Positions 33,929-44,245 of a stretch of DNA of 64,000 nucleotides are shown here, piece by piece. Numbering within the stretch: the stretch's first letter is position 1; each line of letters begins with the position of its first letter. The notes beneath the pieces were generated by a model, which saw only the letters and a program-made list of their open reading frames with translations, did not search any database and was not told the DNA's origin. A program made the translations under genes and the position numbers. Origin of the DNA: Duganella levis (GTDB taxonomy: Bacteria > Pseudomonadota > Gammaproteobacteria > Burkholderiales > Burkholderiaceae_D); NCBI RefSeq assembly GCF_009857605.1, contig NZ_WWCT01000001.1:372001-436000 (forward strand), written 5' to 3'.

Positions 33929-35933
33929 GTTCGGACTCCTTATGTAACGGCAGCGTCACGCGAAACGTCGTGCCCTGGGATGGCGCGCTGGCGACCTGCA
34001 ACTGGCCGCCGACCTCGCTAAGATATTCGCGGCTCTCGAACACACCGATGCCCATGCCTGCCGCCTTGGTCGAGACGAACGGCTGGAACAGGCGCTCACG
34101 CACAAACTGCTCACTCATGCCATGGCCGGTATCGGACAGCTCGACGACTGCCGCACCGTCGCTTTCCTGCATGCGCACCGCAACCCGGCCGGAACGCGGC
34201 GTGGCTTCGACCGCGTTCTGCAGCAGATGGCCGATGACCCGCTCCAGCCGCCGGGCGTTGGCCAGCACCGTCAGACCGGCACTACACAATTCCAGCGAAG
34301 GACGCGGTTCGCTGCTGGCGTGCAGCTGCACCACGCGCATCAGCAGTTGATCCAGTTGCAGCGGCGCGGCGGCATCGGGGGCATCGTCGCGGCGCAGCTT
34401 GAGCAGCAGATGCTTCATCTTGCCCAGCGAGTGAGACAACGTATCCAGCATATCGTTCTGGAAGTCTGGATTGGCCTTGTGCTTTTCCGCGTTCACCAAC
34501 AGCAGTGAGAGTTGCGAGACCAGGTTTTTCAGGTCATGCACGATGAAGGTCGACATGCGGTTGAAGGACTCGAATTGCCGCGCCACGGCCAGACTATCGG
34601 CCGACGCGCGATGCGCCAGGTAGCTGGCGGCCTGGCTGCCGGCGATTTTCAGCACGTCGCGCACTTCCCAATTGAGCTGCAATGCGGTACGCGGCAAAGC
34701 CAGGCAGATAAAGCCGAACAGGCTGCGATCCAGCATCAGCGGCACGATCAGCCATACGCCGGCGCTCCACGATGGCGGTGGCAGGCCTTCATAACGTGCG
34801 GGCTGGCGACGCCATTCCGGCAGATCCACCACCCAGCCGCGCACCGCCAGCAAGCGGCACAGCGGACTATCGGATCGTTCGTCGGCATCGGGCAGCGGCA
34901 TATTCCAACGGGTCGCAGGCCGAAACAGATCGTCTTCGCGCCGCAGCCACAGCATGCCCGCCGGGCTTTCGACCAGCCCCGCCATGGCCTGAATCGCCCG
35001 CTCGGACAGGCCGCCCGCATCGTCGGCCAGCGCGCGCGTGAAGCGCTGCCATTCTTCGCGATAGTCGTAACGGCCCTGATAAAAATGCTTGCCGATGAAT
35101 AGCTTGAGCCGCGCGCGCATGGCGCCGGAAAACAGCACGCCGACAAGCAGCAGCGCGGCGCCGCACAGACAGGCCAGCTGCATCAGCGCGCCCCACGCGC
35201 CGCCGATATAGCGCAGATACCAGGCGCTGACGGCCATCGCCAGCAGGTACATCGCAGCACCCAGCAACGCGGCGGAATGGAACATGATCTGGCGCGACAG
35301 CTGTAGCCCCGGCGTCCACACCGGACCGCGCGCCATCGCCATCGCCAGCAGCGGCGCGCTCAAGGCATTGACGATGCCGCGTGCAGCCCAGATATCCGGA
35401 TTCACGCGCCGCAGCAGCATGGCGTCGCTGTACAGATAAAAGTCGAAAGCGAACAAGGCTCCGATGCCCAAACAGGCAAACTTGATGCCCCAACGCGTGT
35501 TCTGCGGCGCGTTGCGATACAGATGTTCGACCAGCAGCATGCCCAGTACCGATGACGCCAGCGGCAGGCCTGCGTGCAGCAGCGGCGACGCATCGGGCTG
35601 CAAGGCCACCGCCAGCGCCGCAGCCGGCAGCAGCATCGCGCACGCCAGCAATCGCCAGCCCGCGCTGGAGAGCCGCATCAGCAAGGCCAGCCAGCTAGCG
35701 CAGCGCAGCGCGTCCGCCACGCCAGGCAAGATCGGTGCGATGGGCGCGATCAGCACCTCGGCCATCGCGCAGGCCGCCCATAGCGCCGTCACCACAGCAG
35801 ACCATCCCATGGCGCGCGCATGCGGACGCTGACGCCATGCAGGCCGCAGCAACAGCGCGGCCAGCGCGCCAAACGCCACCAAGGCCACGCCATGGCTGAA
35901 CGCTGCCACGCCTGTGGCGCCGTCCCACTGCAT
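33915..35933 (-). CDS. prsK: PEP-CTERM system sensor histidine kinase
   Basis: A 672-aa membrane kinase. About nine hydrophobic segments occupy residues 1-270, followed by a GAF-like region (about 310-450), an H-box with His466 in VHDLKN, and an ATP-binding domain with SDTGHGMSEQF and GMGIGVF glycine-rich boxes. Partner of PrsR, encoded immediately downstream with a 14-nt overlap. Its ATG overlaps the sugar-transferase stop (TGATG), so the initiating transferase, sensor and regulator form one transcription unit. Confidence 0.95.
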   Translation of the reverse strand: MQWDGATGVAAFSHGVALVAFGALAALLLRPAWRQRPHARAMGWSAVVTALWAACAMAEVLIAPIAPILPGVADALRCASWLALLMRLSSAGWRLLACAMLLPAAALAVALQPDASPLLHAGLPLASSVLGMLLVEHLYRNAPQNTRWGIKFACLGIGALFAFDFYLYSDAMLLRRVNPDIWAARGIVNALSAPLLAMAMARGPVWTPGLQLSRQIMFHSAALLGAAMYLLAMAVSAWYLRYIGGAWGALMQLACLCGAALLLVGVLFSGAMRARLKLFIGKHFYQGRYDYREEWQRFTRALADDAGGLSERAIQAMAGLVESPAGMLWLRREDDLFRPATRWNMPLPDADERSDSPLCRLLAVRGWVVDLPEWRRQPARYEGLPPPSWSAGVWLIVPLMLDRSLFGFICLALPRTALQLNWEVRDVLKIAGSQAASYLAHRASADSLAVARQFESFNRMSTFIVHDLKNLVSQLSLLLVNAEKHKANPDFQNDMLDTLSHSLGKMKHLLLKLRRDDAPDAAAPLQLDQLLMRVVQLHASSEPRPSLELCSAGLTVLANARRLERVIGHLLQNAVEATPRSGRVAVRMQESDGAAVVELSDTGHGMSEQFVRERLFQPFVSTKAAGMGIGVFESREYLSEVGGQLQVASAPSQGTTFRVTLPLHKESEHGQE

Positions 35934-37306
35934 CAGCGGCCACCTTTACCGAACAAGACCACCTGCACCGTGTCCACCAAAATCAGCAGATCGAGGAACA
36001 GGCTATTATTTTTCACATAATATAAATCGTATTGCAGCTTGCGCAGCGCATCCTCCACCGATGCGCCGTAGCGGTAGCGCACCTGCGCCAGGCCGGTGAT
36101 GCCAGGCTTGATCCCATGCCGCACGTTGTAGTATGCGATCTGCTCGCACAACTGGTCGACGAAATACGCGCGCTCGGGACGCGGACCGACAAAACTCATC
36201 TCGCCGCGGAACACATTCAGCATCTGCGGCAGTTCGTCGATGCGCAGCTTGCGTATCCAGCGGCCGACCGCCGTCACGCGCGGATCGTTCTGCTCCGCCC
36301 ACTGCGGCTGGCCATCCCGCTCCGCGTTCTGCCCCATGCTGCGGAACTTCAGCACATGGAACAGCCGGTTGCCGCGTCCCACCCGCTCCTGACGATAGAA
36401 CACCGGACCGCCGTCCTCAATCTTGATGGCCAGCGCGGTCGCCAGCATCAGCGGCATTGCCAGCAGGCCGATGGCGGCGCTGGCCAGCAAATCCAGCAAG
36501 CGCTTGACGATGGCGCGCAGCACGCCCTGATCGAAGCCGCCGCCAAAAATCAGATAACTCGGTTGCAGCGAATCGATGCGGATCTGGCATGCCTCGCGCT
36601 CGAAGAAGGTCGCCGCGTCGGTCACCGGCACGCCGCCCAGCGCGCACTCCAGCAACTGCCGCACCGGGAAGGCGCCATTGCGCCGGTCGCCCACCGTCAC
36701 CACGATTTCATCGGCGGCGTAACGCCGCGCCAGCGTGAGCAATGGCAGATCGGCCGGCAACAGCATGGCCGGCGGCACCGCGCGCATCTCCCCCTGCACC
36801 GGCACAACGCCCACCACCCGGAACGGATGAAAACCGGCGCTGCTGGCCGCCAGCGCCAGGCACTCGCGCGCAATCGCGCCGTCGCCAACGATGATCAGCC
36901 GCTGCTCCAGCATGCTCGACTGGGCCGAGGTGAACACCACCAGCCGTGCCAGCAGCACCGCGCCGCCACCCAGCAGGAAGACCATGCTGCCCAGCCGCCC
37001 CAGCTGCATTTCCGGCAACAGCGCCGCCAGCAATTGCATCAGGCCAAATCCCAGGGCCAGCGACGGCATGATGCGCAAGACAATGCTCTTGATGTCTTCG
37101 CGCGACTGGTCGTGCTGGTACATACCCAGCGTGCCCATGCTGAACACCATCACCAGCGCAAACGCCAGCGCCGGCACATAGCGTTGACCTGGGTCAGACA
37201 GCCACAGCGGTGAACTGGCGATGCCCGCCGCCAGCAATATCGACAGCTCCAGCAACAGCAGCATGAACGCTACCCTGGATACATAATGATGAAAGATCCT
37301 GATCAC
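35933..37306 (-). CDS. XrtA/PEP-CTERM system sugar transferase (TIGR03013-like, polyprenyl glycosylphosphotransferase)
   Basis: A 457-aa initiating transferase that puts the first sugar-phosphate on undecaprenyl phosphate. Four N-terminal membrane helices, a central nucleotide-fold domain and the C-terminal catalytic domain are visible: ERVGRGNRLFHVLKFRSM, RIDELPQMLNVFRGEMSFVGPRPER and GITGLAQVRYRYG. A GTG start at 37306 is chosen over upstream ATGs because GGGGGAA lies 7-13 nt before it and the protein then begins VIRIFHHY, as expected for the family. The frame is open to 37378. Confidence 0.94.
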   Translation of the reverse strand: MIRIFHHYVSRVAFMLLLLELSILLAAGIASSPLWLSDPGQRYVPALAFALVMVFSMGTLGMYQHDQSREDIKSIVLRIMPSLALGFGLMQLLAALLPEMQLGRLGSMVFLLGGGAVLLARLVVFTSAQSSMLEQRLIIVGDGAIARECLALAASSAGFHPFRVVGVVPVQGEMRAVPPAMLLPADLPLLTLARRYAADEIVVTVGDRRNGAFPVRQLLECALGGVPVTDAATFFEREACQIRIDSLQPSYLIFGGGFDQGVLRAIVKRLLDLLASAAIGLLAMPLMLATALAIKIEDGGPVFYRQERVGRGNRLFHVLKFRSMGQNAERDGQPQWAEQNDPRVTAVGRWIRKLRIDELPQMLNVFRGEMSFVGPRPERAYFVDQLCEQIAYYNVRHGIKPGITGLAQVRYRYGASVEDALRKLQYDLYYVKNNSLFLDLLILVDTVQVVLFGKGGR

Positions 37307-37460
37307 GATAGATTCCCCCGACGGAGCTATCATGATGAGGAACACTGCAAGCCGCCGTTTTGACGGCCCGCAATCCACTCATCAAAAAGGGCTTTTGTGA
37401 CGCTCCTATGACAAATGGTCTATAGTCATGGTTCATTTACCTTCTCGTAATAATGTAACC
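37307..37460. other. divergent intergenic region between the EPS sugar transferase and nadB
   Basis: This 154-nt AT-richer spacer must hold promoters for both directions. On the plus strand TATAGT (37421-37426) resembles a -10 element, but the best upstream TTGTGA is 20 nt away. A small inverted repeat GCCGT-TTTG-ACGGC occurs near 37352-37366. No convincing sigma-54 or FNR site was found here on either strand. Confidence 0.4.
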
Positions 37461-39071
37461 ATGAAATTTGATGTTGCAATTGTCGGTAGCGGATTGGCTG
37501 GCCTGTCGGTCGCCCTGCACCTGGCCGAAACGCGGACTGTAGCGATTATTTCCAAACGTGCCCTGCGGGACGGCGCCAGCAACTGGGCCCAGGGCGGTAT
37601 TGCCGCCGTACTGGACTCCGGCGACAGCCACACCCAGCACATTGATGACACCCTGATCGCCGGCGGCGGCCTGTGCGACGAAGGCGCCACGCGCTACATC
37701 GTCGAACACGGCCGCGAAGCGATCGAATGGCTGATTGACCAGGGCGTGCCGTTCACCCGCGACGAATCGGCAGAGCTGGGCTTCCACCTGACCCGCGAAG
37801 GCGGCCACAGCCAGCGCCGCATCATCCACGCCGCCGACGCCACCGGCAACGCGGTGCAGACCACGCTGGAAGAAAAAGTCCGCGCGCATCCGAATATCAC
37901 ATTGTTCGAGCACCACTGTGCGATTGACCTGATCACCTCCGACAAGGTCGACGCCAACAAGAAAGGCGCGCAGCCCAAGTGCTACGGCCTGTACGTGCAG
38001 GACGAGCGTACCGGTCAGGTACATACCTTTGCAGCAGAACACACGGTGATGTGTACCGGTGGCGCCGGCAAAGTGTACCTGTACACCACCAATCCAGACA
38101 CCGCCAGCGGCGACGGCATCGCCATGGCCTGGCGCGCCGGCTGCCGGGTGTCGAACATGGAATTCATCCAGTTCCATCCGACCTGCCTGTATCACCCTTA
38201 CGCCAAGTCCTTCCTGATTACCGAGGCAATACGCGGCGAAGGCGGCTTGCTGAAATTGCCGCCGGAAGCTGGCGCCGCCGCCGGCCAGCGCTTCATGCTG
38301 GCCCACGACGAACGCGCCGAACTGGCGCCGCGCGACGTGGTGGCGCGCGCCATCGACTTCGAGATCAAGAAGCGCGGCCTGGATTACGTCCACCTGGACA
38401 TCAGCCACAAGCCGGCCGAGTTCCTGATCGAGCACTTCCCGACCATCTACGCTCGCTGCATGGAACTGGGCATCGACATCACCAAGCAGCCGATTCCGGT
38501 GGTGCCGGCCGCGCACTACACCTGCGGCGGCGTGGTCACCGACATGCACGGCCGCACCGACTTGCCTGGCCTGTACGCGGTTGGCGAAACCGCCTGCACC
38601 GGCCTGCACGGCGCCAACCGCCTGGCCAGCAACTCGCTGCTGGAATGCGTGGTGATCGGCCGCGCCTGCGCGATGGACATCACGGCCAAGGAAAAAGGCG
38701 AAGTGCCCTACCTGCCGGATTGGGATGAAAGCCGGGTTGGCGACGCCGACGAGGAAGTCGTCATCTCGCACAACTGGGATGAACTGCGCCGCTTCATGTG
38801 GAACTATGTCGGCATCGTCCGCACCAGCAAGCGCCTGGAACGCGCGCAGCACCGCATTGCGCTGCTGAAGGAAGAAATCGACGAGTACTACCAGAACTTC
38901 CGCGTCACGCACGACCTGCTGGAGCTGCGCAACCTGGTCGAAGTAGCGAGCCTGATCGTCAACAGCGCCTTGCTGCGCCGGGAAAGCCGTGGCCTGCACT
39001 TCAGCCGCGACTATCCGGAGACGCTGGCCAAGGCACTGCCGTCGATCCTGACGCCGCCGCGACGCAAATGA
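37461..39071 (+). CDS. nadB: L-aspartate oxidase
   Basis: A 536-aa flavoenzyme that oxidises L-aspartate to iminoaspartate, the first step of de novo NAD synthesis. FAD-binding [15 protein letters not shown] lies at the N-terminus; [31 protein letters not shown] and [15 protein letters not shown] are diagnostic. The start at 37461 gives the normal N-terminus; an in-frame ATG at 37428 would add 11 residues. It is divergent from the EPS locus and overlaps the following GNAT gene (ATGA), apart from nadA/nadC on the other strand. Confidence 0.97.
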   Translation: MKFDVAIVGSGLAGLSVALHLAETRTVAIISKRALRDGASNWAQGGIAAVLDSGDSHTQHIDDTLIAGGGLCDEGATRYIVEHGREAIEWLIDQGVPFTRDESAELGFHLTREGGHSQRRIIHAADATGNAVQTTLEEKVRAHPNITLFEHHCAIDLITSDKVDANKKGAQPKCYGLYVQDERTGQVHTFAAEHTVMCTGGAGKVYLYTTNPDTASGDGIAMAWRAGCRVSNMEFIQFHPTCLYHPYAKSFLITEAIRGEGGLLKLPPEAGAAAGQRFMLAHDERAELAPRDVVARAIDFEIKKRGLDYVHLDISHKPAEFLIEHFPTIYARCMELGIDITKQPIPVVPAAHYTCGGVVTDMHGRTDLPGLYAVGETACTGLHGANRLASNSLLECVVIGRACAMDITAKEKGEVPYLPDWDESRVGDADEEVVISHNWDELRRFMWNYVGIVRTSKRLERAQHRIALLKEEIDEYYQNFRVTHDLLELRNLVEVASLIVNSALLRRESRGLHFSRDYPETLAKALPSILTPPRRK

Positions 39072-39610
39072 CGATCCACGTCCGCCATGCCACTCCGGTC
39101 GATATCCCGGCCATGGAAGCGCTGATCGCCCGCTCAGGGATTGAACTGAGCGCCGGGTTTTACACGTCCGAGCAAGCACAAGCCGTTACGCGTTACGTCT
39201 TTGGCGTGGATACGCAACTGGTGGCGGATCAAACTTACTTCATCATCGAGAAGGATGGCCAGTTGGCTGCATGCGGCGGCTGGAGCAAGCGCAGCACGCT
39301 GTTCGGCGCCGACCGCACCAAGAAAGGCGCAGATCCCCTGCTGGACCCGGCCACCGAAGCGGCCCGCATCCGCGCCTTCTTTGTCGATCCGTCAGCGGCG
39401 CGGCAAGGCCTGGGCCGCATGCTGCTGCAGCACTGCACCGACGCAGCAGCAGCCGGTGGCTTCACCACACTGGAACTGGCAGCGACCATGCCCGGCGTGC
39501 CGTTGTATCAAGCCTGCGGCTTCGAGATCGTTGAACCGATTGAGATCACCCTGCCGGGCGAAGTGCAGGTGCCGCTGGCGAAGATGCGCAAGTCGATCAC
39601 GGCAGCGTAA
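39068..39610 (+). CDS. GNAT family N-acetyltransferase
   Basis: A 180-aa acetyltransferase with the acetyl-CoA loop in [14 protein letters not shown] and strand 4 in [10 protein letters not shown], both standard GNAT motifs. It is coupled to nadB by an ATGA overlap. Its 3' end overlaps the convergent solute-binding protein gene by 14 nt. Acceptor unknown. Confidence 0.92.
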   Translation: MTIHVRHATPVDIPAMEALIARSGIELSAGFYTSEQAQAVTRYVFGVDTQLVADQTYFIIEKDGQLAACGGWSKRSTLFGADRTKKGADPLLDPATEAARIRAFFVDPSAARQGLGRMLLQHCTDAAAAGGFTTLELAATMPGVPLYQACGFEIVEPIEITLPGEVQVPLAKMRKSITAA

Positions 39611-40388
39611 CGCCGTAACGGCGCGCCAGCCTTTGCAGCTCGCCGTTCTTCTTCAACTCGATCAGTAAATGATCCATCTGCGCCGGCAGATCGCGGTGGC
39701 GCGGCGCCAGCGGATACGCAAAGTACGCATCCTGCACATCGATCAGCGGCGCCAGCGCCAACACCCGGTCGCCAAGCCCCAGTTGTTTGACCACCGGATC
39801 GGTATCGCGCCGGTTGGAAGCGAACATCTCGATATGCCCGTGCGACAGCATCTGCAGGCCGTTTTCAACCGTGTTGGTCACGCTGACATTCATCAGCGGC
39901 AAAGCCTTGGCGAATGCCTCACCGTAGGCCCAACCATTGATAATCACAATCCGCCGGCCTTTGAGCAAGGTGTAATCGCCCTCCCATATCGGCATGGCGT
40001 CGGCGCGTACATAAAACGCCAGTTCATCCTGGAAGAAGGCTTGTTCGCTGTAGCGCATCACGCGCAGGCGTTCGGCAGTTTTGTATGGCGACACCAGCAG
40101 ATCGGCCTTGCCGCCGCCGACCACCTCCAGCGCGCGCCGCCACGGATAGATTTCGAAGCGGGGCTGATAGCCGTGGCGTCGCGCCAGCAGCCGCACCAGA
40201 TCCGCGCCCAAGCCGGCAAATTCGCCGTTGGGACGCCGTTCGTAGATGCCTTCGTTACGGGTGCCGGCTGCCACCAGCTCGCGCGGTCCGGCCGGACGCG
40301 CAAATGAAAACGGCGGCAAGGCGCAAAGCGCCATGCCGCACAAGCCAGTCAAATAAAGCCGACGTGCCTTTCGCAAGCGGGTCTCCAC
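39597..40388 (-). CDS. periplasmic solute-binding protein, family 3-like
   Basis: A 263-aa protein with an N-terminal signal peptide (about residues 1-30, hydrophobic core LYLTGLCGMALCALPPFSF) and the two-lobe pattern of amino-acid-type binding proteins: GLGADLVRLLARRHGY, WRRALEVVGGGKADLLVSPY, and a late QMDHLLIELKKNGEL segment. No permease or ATPase is adjacent, so it may be an orphan binding protein rather than a transporter subunit. It follows nadC by 39 nt on the same strand. Confidence 0.85.
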   Translation of the reverse strand: METRLRKARRLYLTGLCGMALCALPPFSFARPAGPRELVAAGTRNEGIYERRPNGEFAGLGADLVRLLARRHGYQPRFEIYPWRRALEVVGGGKADLLVSPYKTAERLRVMRYSEQAFFQDELAFYVRADAMPIWEGDYTLLKGRRIVIINGWAYGEAFAKALPLMNVSVTNTVENGLQMLSHGHIEMFASNRRDTDPVVKQLGLGDRVLALAPLIDVQDAYFAYPLAPRHRDLPAQMDHLLIELKKNGELQRLARRYGVTLP

Positions 40389-40427
40389 TGCCGGACCTCC
40401 GGCATCCTGCGGATTATTCTACGCGGA

Positions 40428-41297
40428 TTAACCGACGATGCGCAAAGAATAATCGGTGGCCCGGATATCCTTGGTCAGGCTGCCGATCGAGATGCGGTCC
40501 ACACCCGTTTCGGCAATCGCCCGCACGGTGTCGAAGTTGATGCCGCCCGAGGCTTCCAGCAGCGCGCGGCCGGCGTTGATCACCACCGCTTCGCGCATCA
40601 TGCCGGTGTCGAAGTTATCCAGCAGGATGGAGACGGCGCCCGCATCCAGTGCTTCCCTCAACTCGTCCAGCGATTCCACTTCCACCTGGATCGACACGCC
40701 TTTGTCCAACGCCTTGGCCGCCAGCACCGCATTGGTGATGCCGCCCGCCGCAGCGATATGGTTTTCCTTGATCAGGATACCGTCGTACAGCGCCAGACGC
40801 TGATTCTGTCCGCCGCCCACGCGCACCGCGTACTTCTGCGCCAGGCGCAGGCCCGGCAAGGTCTTGCGGGTGTCGAGAATCGCGGCGCGGGTGCCCGCGA
40901 TCACGTCCACATACTTGCGGGTGGCGGTGGCCACGCCGGACAGCAGCTGCATGAAGTTGAGCGCACCACGTTCCGCCGTCAGCAGCGCGCGCGCCGGACC
41001 CTCGATGGTGCAGACCACGCTGTCGGCCTTCATCAAATCGCCTTCGGCGTACTGCCAGTCGATTTCAATGCCGGCCTGCATGCAGTTCATCACGCCTTCA
41101 AACCATGGCGCGCCGCACAGCACCGCATCTTCGCGCACGATCACGCGTGCCTTGGCGCGACCGCCTTCCGGCACCAGCAAGCCAGTCAGGTCGCCAGTGC
41201 CCACGTCTTCCAGCAACGCCGCCAGCAGATTGGATTCAAAGGCCGATTTCAACGCGTCGTCAAACGGCGCGAACTTGTTTACCAGAGTGCTCATCAT
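40428..41297 (-). CDS. nadC: nicotinate-nucleotide pyrophosphorylase (carboxylating)
   Basis: A 289-aa quinolinate phosphoribosyltransferase that makes nicotinate mononucleotide from quinolinate and PRPP. Diagnostic motifs are [47 protein letters not shown] and ILIKENHI. The ATG at 41297 overlaps the nadA stop (ATGA); the frame is open further upstream but that part lies inside nadA. Confidence 0.97.
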   Translation of the reverse strand: MMSTLVNKFAPFDDALKSAFESNLLAALLEDVGTGDLTGLLVPEGGRAKARVIVREDAVLCGAPWFEGVMNCMQAGIEIDWQYAEGDLMKADSVVCTIEGPARALLTAERGALNFMQLLSGVATATRKYVDVIAGTRAAILDTRKTLPGLRLAQKYAVRVGGGQNQRLALYDGILIKENHIAAAGGITNAVLAAKALDKGVSIQVEVESLDELREALDAGAVSILLDNFDTGMMREAVVINAGRALLEASGGINFDTVRAIAETGVDRISIGSLTKDIRATDYSLRIVG

Positions 41298-42448
41298 GCA
41301 GGGCCGATTCCCGAAAACAGTTTTGCTTCTTGCGCCAGATCCGGACCTGGCTGCACCTTGGCCTTCTTGGCCGCAGCGAAGTCCAGCATGCGCGTGATCG
41401 AGGTCACGGCCTGCTTGCCGATTTCCGCATCGACGAAGATTTCGTTGGCGGCACTGGCCACCGGATCGTCCATATTTTCCAGCACGTCGGCCAGGTTTTG
41501 CAGGCCGTTCATCGCCATCCATGGGCAGTGTGCGCAGCTCTTGCAGGTGGCGCTGTTGCCGGCGGTCGGCGCTTCAATGAAACGCTTGCCCGGTGCGGCG
41601 GCGCGCATCTTGTGCAGAATGCCGTTGTCGGTGGCGACGATGAAGGTGTCGGCGTCCGATTCCACCGCAGCGTTGATGATCTGCGTGGTCGAGCCGACGA
41701 CATCGGCCAGCGCCACCACATTGGCCGGCGACTCCGGGTGCACCAGGATCTTCGCCTGCGGGTACTGGGCCTTCAGCAGTTCCAGTTCCACGCCCTTGAA
41801 TTCATCGTGCACCAGGCAGGAGCCCTGCCACAGCAGCATGTCGGCGCCGGTCTGCTTCTGGATGTAGGAACCGAGATGCTTGTCCGGCGCCCACAGGATC
41901 TTCTTGCCCTGCTCGTGCAGGTGCTTGACGATATCCAGGCCGATCGACGACGTCACCATCCAGTCGGCGCGCGCCTTGACGGCGGCGCTGGTGTTGGCGT
42001 ACACCACCACCGTGCGATCCGGGTGGGCATCGCAGTAGGCGGCAAATTCGTCGGCCGGGCAGCCCAGGTCCAGCGAACAGGTCGCGTCCAGGTCCGGCAT
42101 CAGGATGCGCTTTTCCGGGCTGAGGATCTTGGCCGTCTCGCCCATGAACCGCACGCCCGCCACCACCAGCGTCTTGGCCGGATGATCGCGGCCGAAGCGC
42201 GCCATCTCCAGCGAATCGGAGACGCAGCCGCCGGTTTCCTCGGCCAGATCCTGCAAGTCGGCGTCTACATAATAGTGCGACACCAACACCGCCTGCTTTT
42301 CCTTCAACAGGCGTTTGATGCGTTCTTTGAGCTCCACGCGCTGTTCGGCGCTGGGAGTCGCTGGCGTGCGCGCCCAGGCATGGGCTACGCAGCTGGCGCC
42401 GTCTTGTGGATGCTCATACTCGACGGGTTTGATCTCGATGGCTTGCAT
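41294..42448 (-). CDS. nadA: quinolinate synthase
   Basis: A 384-aa [4Fe-4S] enzyme that condenses iminoaspartate with dihydroxyacetone phosphate. The three cluster regions are present: [20 protein letters not shown] and [28 protein letters not shown] is also typical. It follows ybiT by 6 nt and overlaps nadC (ATGA), so NAD synthesis genes here are transcribed with an ABC-F ATPase gene. Confidence 0.97.
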   Translation of the reverse strand: MQAIEIKPVEYEHPQDGASCVAHAWARTPATPSAEQRVELKERIKRLLKEKQAVLVSHYYVDADLQDLAEETGGCVSDSLEMARFGRDHPAKTLVVAGVRFMGETAKILSPEKRILMPDLDATCSLDLGCPADEFAAYCDAHPDRTVVVYANTSAAVKARADWMVTSSIGLDIVKHLHEQGKKILWAPDKHLGSYIQKQTGADMLLWQGSCLVHDEFKGVELELLKAQYPQAKILVHPESPANVVALADVVGSTTQIINAAVESDADTFIVATDNGILHKMRAAAPGKRFIEAPTAGNSATCKSCAHCPWMAMNGLQNLADVLENMDDPVASAANEIFVDAEIGKQAVTSITRMLDFAAAKKAKVQPGPDLAQEAKLFSGIGPA

Positions 42449-42454
42449 GATGGC

Positions 42455-44056
42455 TTAGTCGATACCTTGGCTGGTCAGATATTCTTCGTAGCCGCCACGG
42501 AAGTCGACCACTTCGTTTTCCTTGATCTCGATGATGCGGGTCGCCAGCGACGACACGAATTCACGGTCGTGCGAGACGAAGATCAGCGTGCCGGCGTACT
42601 TGTCCAGCGCAATGTTCAGCGACTCGATCGATTCCATGTCCATGTGGTTGGTCGGCTCATCCAGCAGCAGCACGTTGTGACGGCCCAGCATCAGCTTACC
42701 GTACATCATGCGGCCTTTTTCACCACCGGACAGCACGCGCACCGATTTCTTCACCTCGTCGCCGCCGAACAGCAGACGGCCCAGGATCGAGCGCACGGCC
42801 TGGTCATCGTCGCCTTCCTTGGTCCACTTGCCCATCCAGTCGGTCAGCGAAATGTCGGTCGCGAAGTCCTCGGTCGGGTCTTGCGGCATGTAGCCGACGT
42901 TGGCGTTTTCCGCCCACTTCACCATGCCGTGATCGGCGTGCAGGCCGGCGATGTCGTCACCGCCGATGCAACGCAGCAGCGTGGTCTTACCGGCGCCGTT
43001 GGCGCCGATGACCGCGATGCGTTCGCCCGCTTCAACCATGATGCTGAAGTTGTTGAACAGCGTGCGGTCGTATTTTTTGCTGATGCTGTCCGCTTCAACG
43101 GCCAGGCGGTGCAGCTTCTTCTCGCCCTCGAAGCGCACGAACGGATAGGCGCGCGACGATGGCTTGATGTCCTCCACCTTGATCTTGTCAATCATCTTGG
43201 CGCGCGAGGTTGCCTGGCGGGCCTTGGACTTGTTGGCCGAGAAGCGGCGCACGAAGTCCTGCAGCTCGGCGACTTTCTCTTTCGCCTTGGCGTTGTTGGA
43301 CAGCTGCTGGTTACGCGCTTGGGTCGACGCCAGCATGTAGTCGTCGTAATTGCCTGGGTAGATCTTCAGCGTGCCGTAATCCATATCCGCCACGTGGGTG
43401 CACACCTGGTTCAGGAAGTGGCGATCGTGGGAGATGATGATCATGGTGGAGTTGCGCTCGTTGAGCACATCTTCCAGCCAGCGGATGGTGTTGATGTCCA
43501 GGTTATTGGTTGGTTCGTCCAGCAGCAGGATGTCCGGATTCGAGAACAGCGCCTGCGCCAGCAGCACGCGCAGCTTCCAGCCTGGCGACACGGCGCTCAT
43601 CAGGCCCTGGTGCTGGTCGATGCTGATGCCCACGCCCAGCAGCAGTTCGCCGGCGCGCGACTCGGCGGTGTAGCCGTCGTATTCCGAGACTTTGCCTTCC
43701 AGGTCGGCGGCTTTCATGTAGTCGTCGTCGGTGGCGTCCGGATTGGCGTAGATCGCATCGCGTTCGGAGATCGCGGCCCACATCTCGGTGTGACCCATCA
43801 TCACAACGTCCAGCACGCGCATGTCTTCGAATGCAAACTGGTCCTGACGCAGCTTACCCAGGCGCTCGTTCAGATCCAGCATCACGTTGCCGCCCGACGG
43901 TTCCAGATCGCCGCCGAGGATTTTCATGAACGTGGATTTGCCGCAGCCGTTGGCGCCGATCAGGCCATAACGGTTGCCATCGCCGAACTTGACGGAGATG
44001 TTTTCAAACAGCGGCTTGGCGCCGAATTGCATCGTGATATTTGCTGTGCTGAGCAT
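42455..44056 (-). CDS. ybiT: ABC-F family ATPase (YbiT/EttD type)
   Basis: A 533-aa soluble protein with two ABC domains: Walker [10 protein letters not shown] and GANGAGKTT, Walker [12 protein letters not shown] and [11 protein letters not shown], and a classic signature LSGGEKGR only in the second domain (the first reads VSPGWKLRV, as in YbiT). The linker carries the basic [21 protein letters not shown] segment that contacts the ribosome in ABC-F proteins. Overall it reads as an E. coli YbiT orthologue, a translation factor acting at the ribosomal E site. First gene of the nadA-nadC operon. Confidence 0.95.
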   Translation of the reverse strand: MLSTANITMQFGAKPLFENISVKFGDGNRYGLIGANGCGKSTFMKILGGDLEPSGGNVMLDLNERLGKLRQDQFAFEDMRVLDVVMMGHTEMWAAISERDAIYANPDATDDDYMKAADLEGKVSEYDGYTAESRAGELLLGVGISIDQHQGLMSAVSPGWKLRVLLAQALFSNPDILLLDEPTNNLDINTIRWLEDVLNERNSTMIIISHDRHFLNQVCTHVADMDYGTLKIYPGNYDDYMLASTQARNQQLSNNAKAKEKVAELQDFVRRFSANKSKARQATSRAKMIDKIKVEDIKPSSRAYPFVRFEGEKKLHRLAVEADSISKKYDRTLFNNFSIMVEAGERIAVIGANGAGKTTLLRCIGGDDIAGLHADHGMVKWAENANVGYMPQDPTEDFATDISLTDWMGKWTKEGDDDQAVRSILGRLLFGGDEVKKSVRVLSGGEKGRMMYGKLMLGRHNVLLLDEPTNHMDMESIESLNIALDKYAGTLIFVSHDREFVSSLATRIIEIKENEVVDFRGGYEEYLTSQGID

Positions 44057-44099
44057 TGTGGAATTGGACCTTGCAGATTAGGTAGAGCGGAAAGACAAA

Positions 44100-44119
44100 A
44101 TTATACAGCAAGCGCTTGC
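44100..44119 (-). promoter_or_regulatory. ybiT operon -10 element with adjacent palindrome
   Basis: On the minus strand a perfect TATAAT (44100-44105) lies 44 nt before the ybiT ATG. Directly upstream, in the -10/-35 spacer, is the perfect 12-bp palindrome GCAAGCGCTTGC (44108-44119). There is no good -35 hexamer. A repressor at the palindrome would block the promoter; its AAGCGCTT core resembles LacI/GalR-type operators, but this is only a resemblance. Confidence 0.55.
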
Positions 44120-44245
44120 CTCCGGCGCCCGCCCCTGCCGGTAGCCGGCGCCGTGAGAAAATCTGACGCTTGCAGGATAGGCAATGTGATAAGCTTCGCA
44201 CCATTTCCATTTTACCGCTGAGTTCGCGCAGCACTTACTGCCACC

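Noticed and set aside
37437-39179. 580-codon frame antisense to nadB
   Set aside because: Complementary to a highly conserved gene, no motif and no ribosome-binding site; a GC-frame artefact.
41105-44221. 1038-codon open frame on the plus strand
   Set aside because: It is antisense to ybiT, nadA and nadC, three clear genes. Its composition (His, Arg, Gln, Val-rich, no motifs) is that of a shadow frame in GC-rich DNA.
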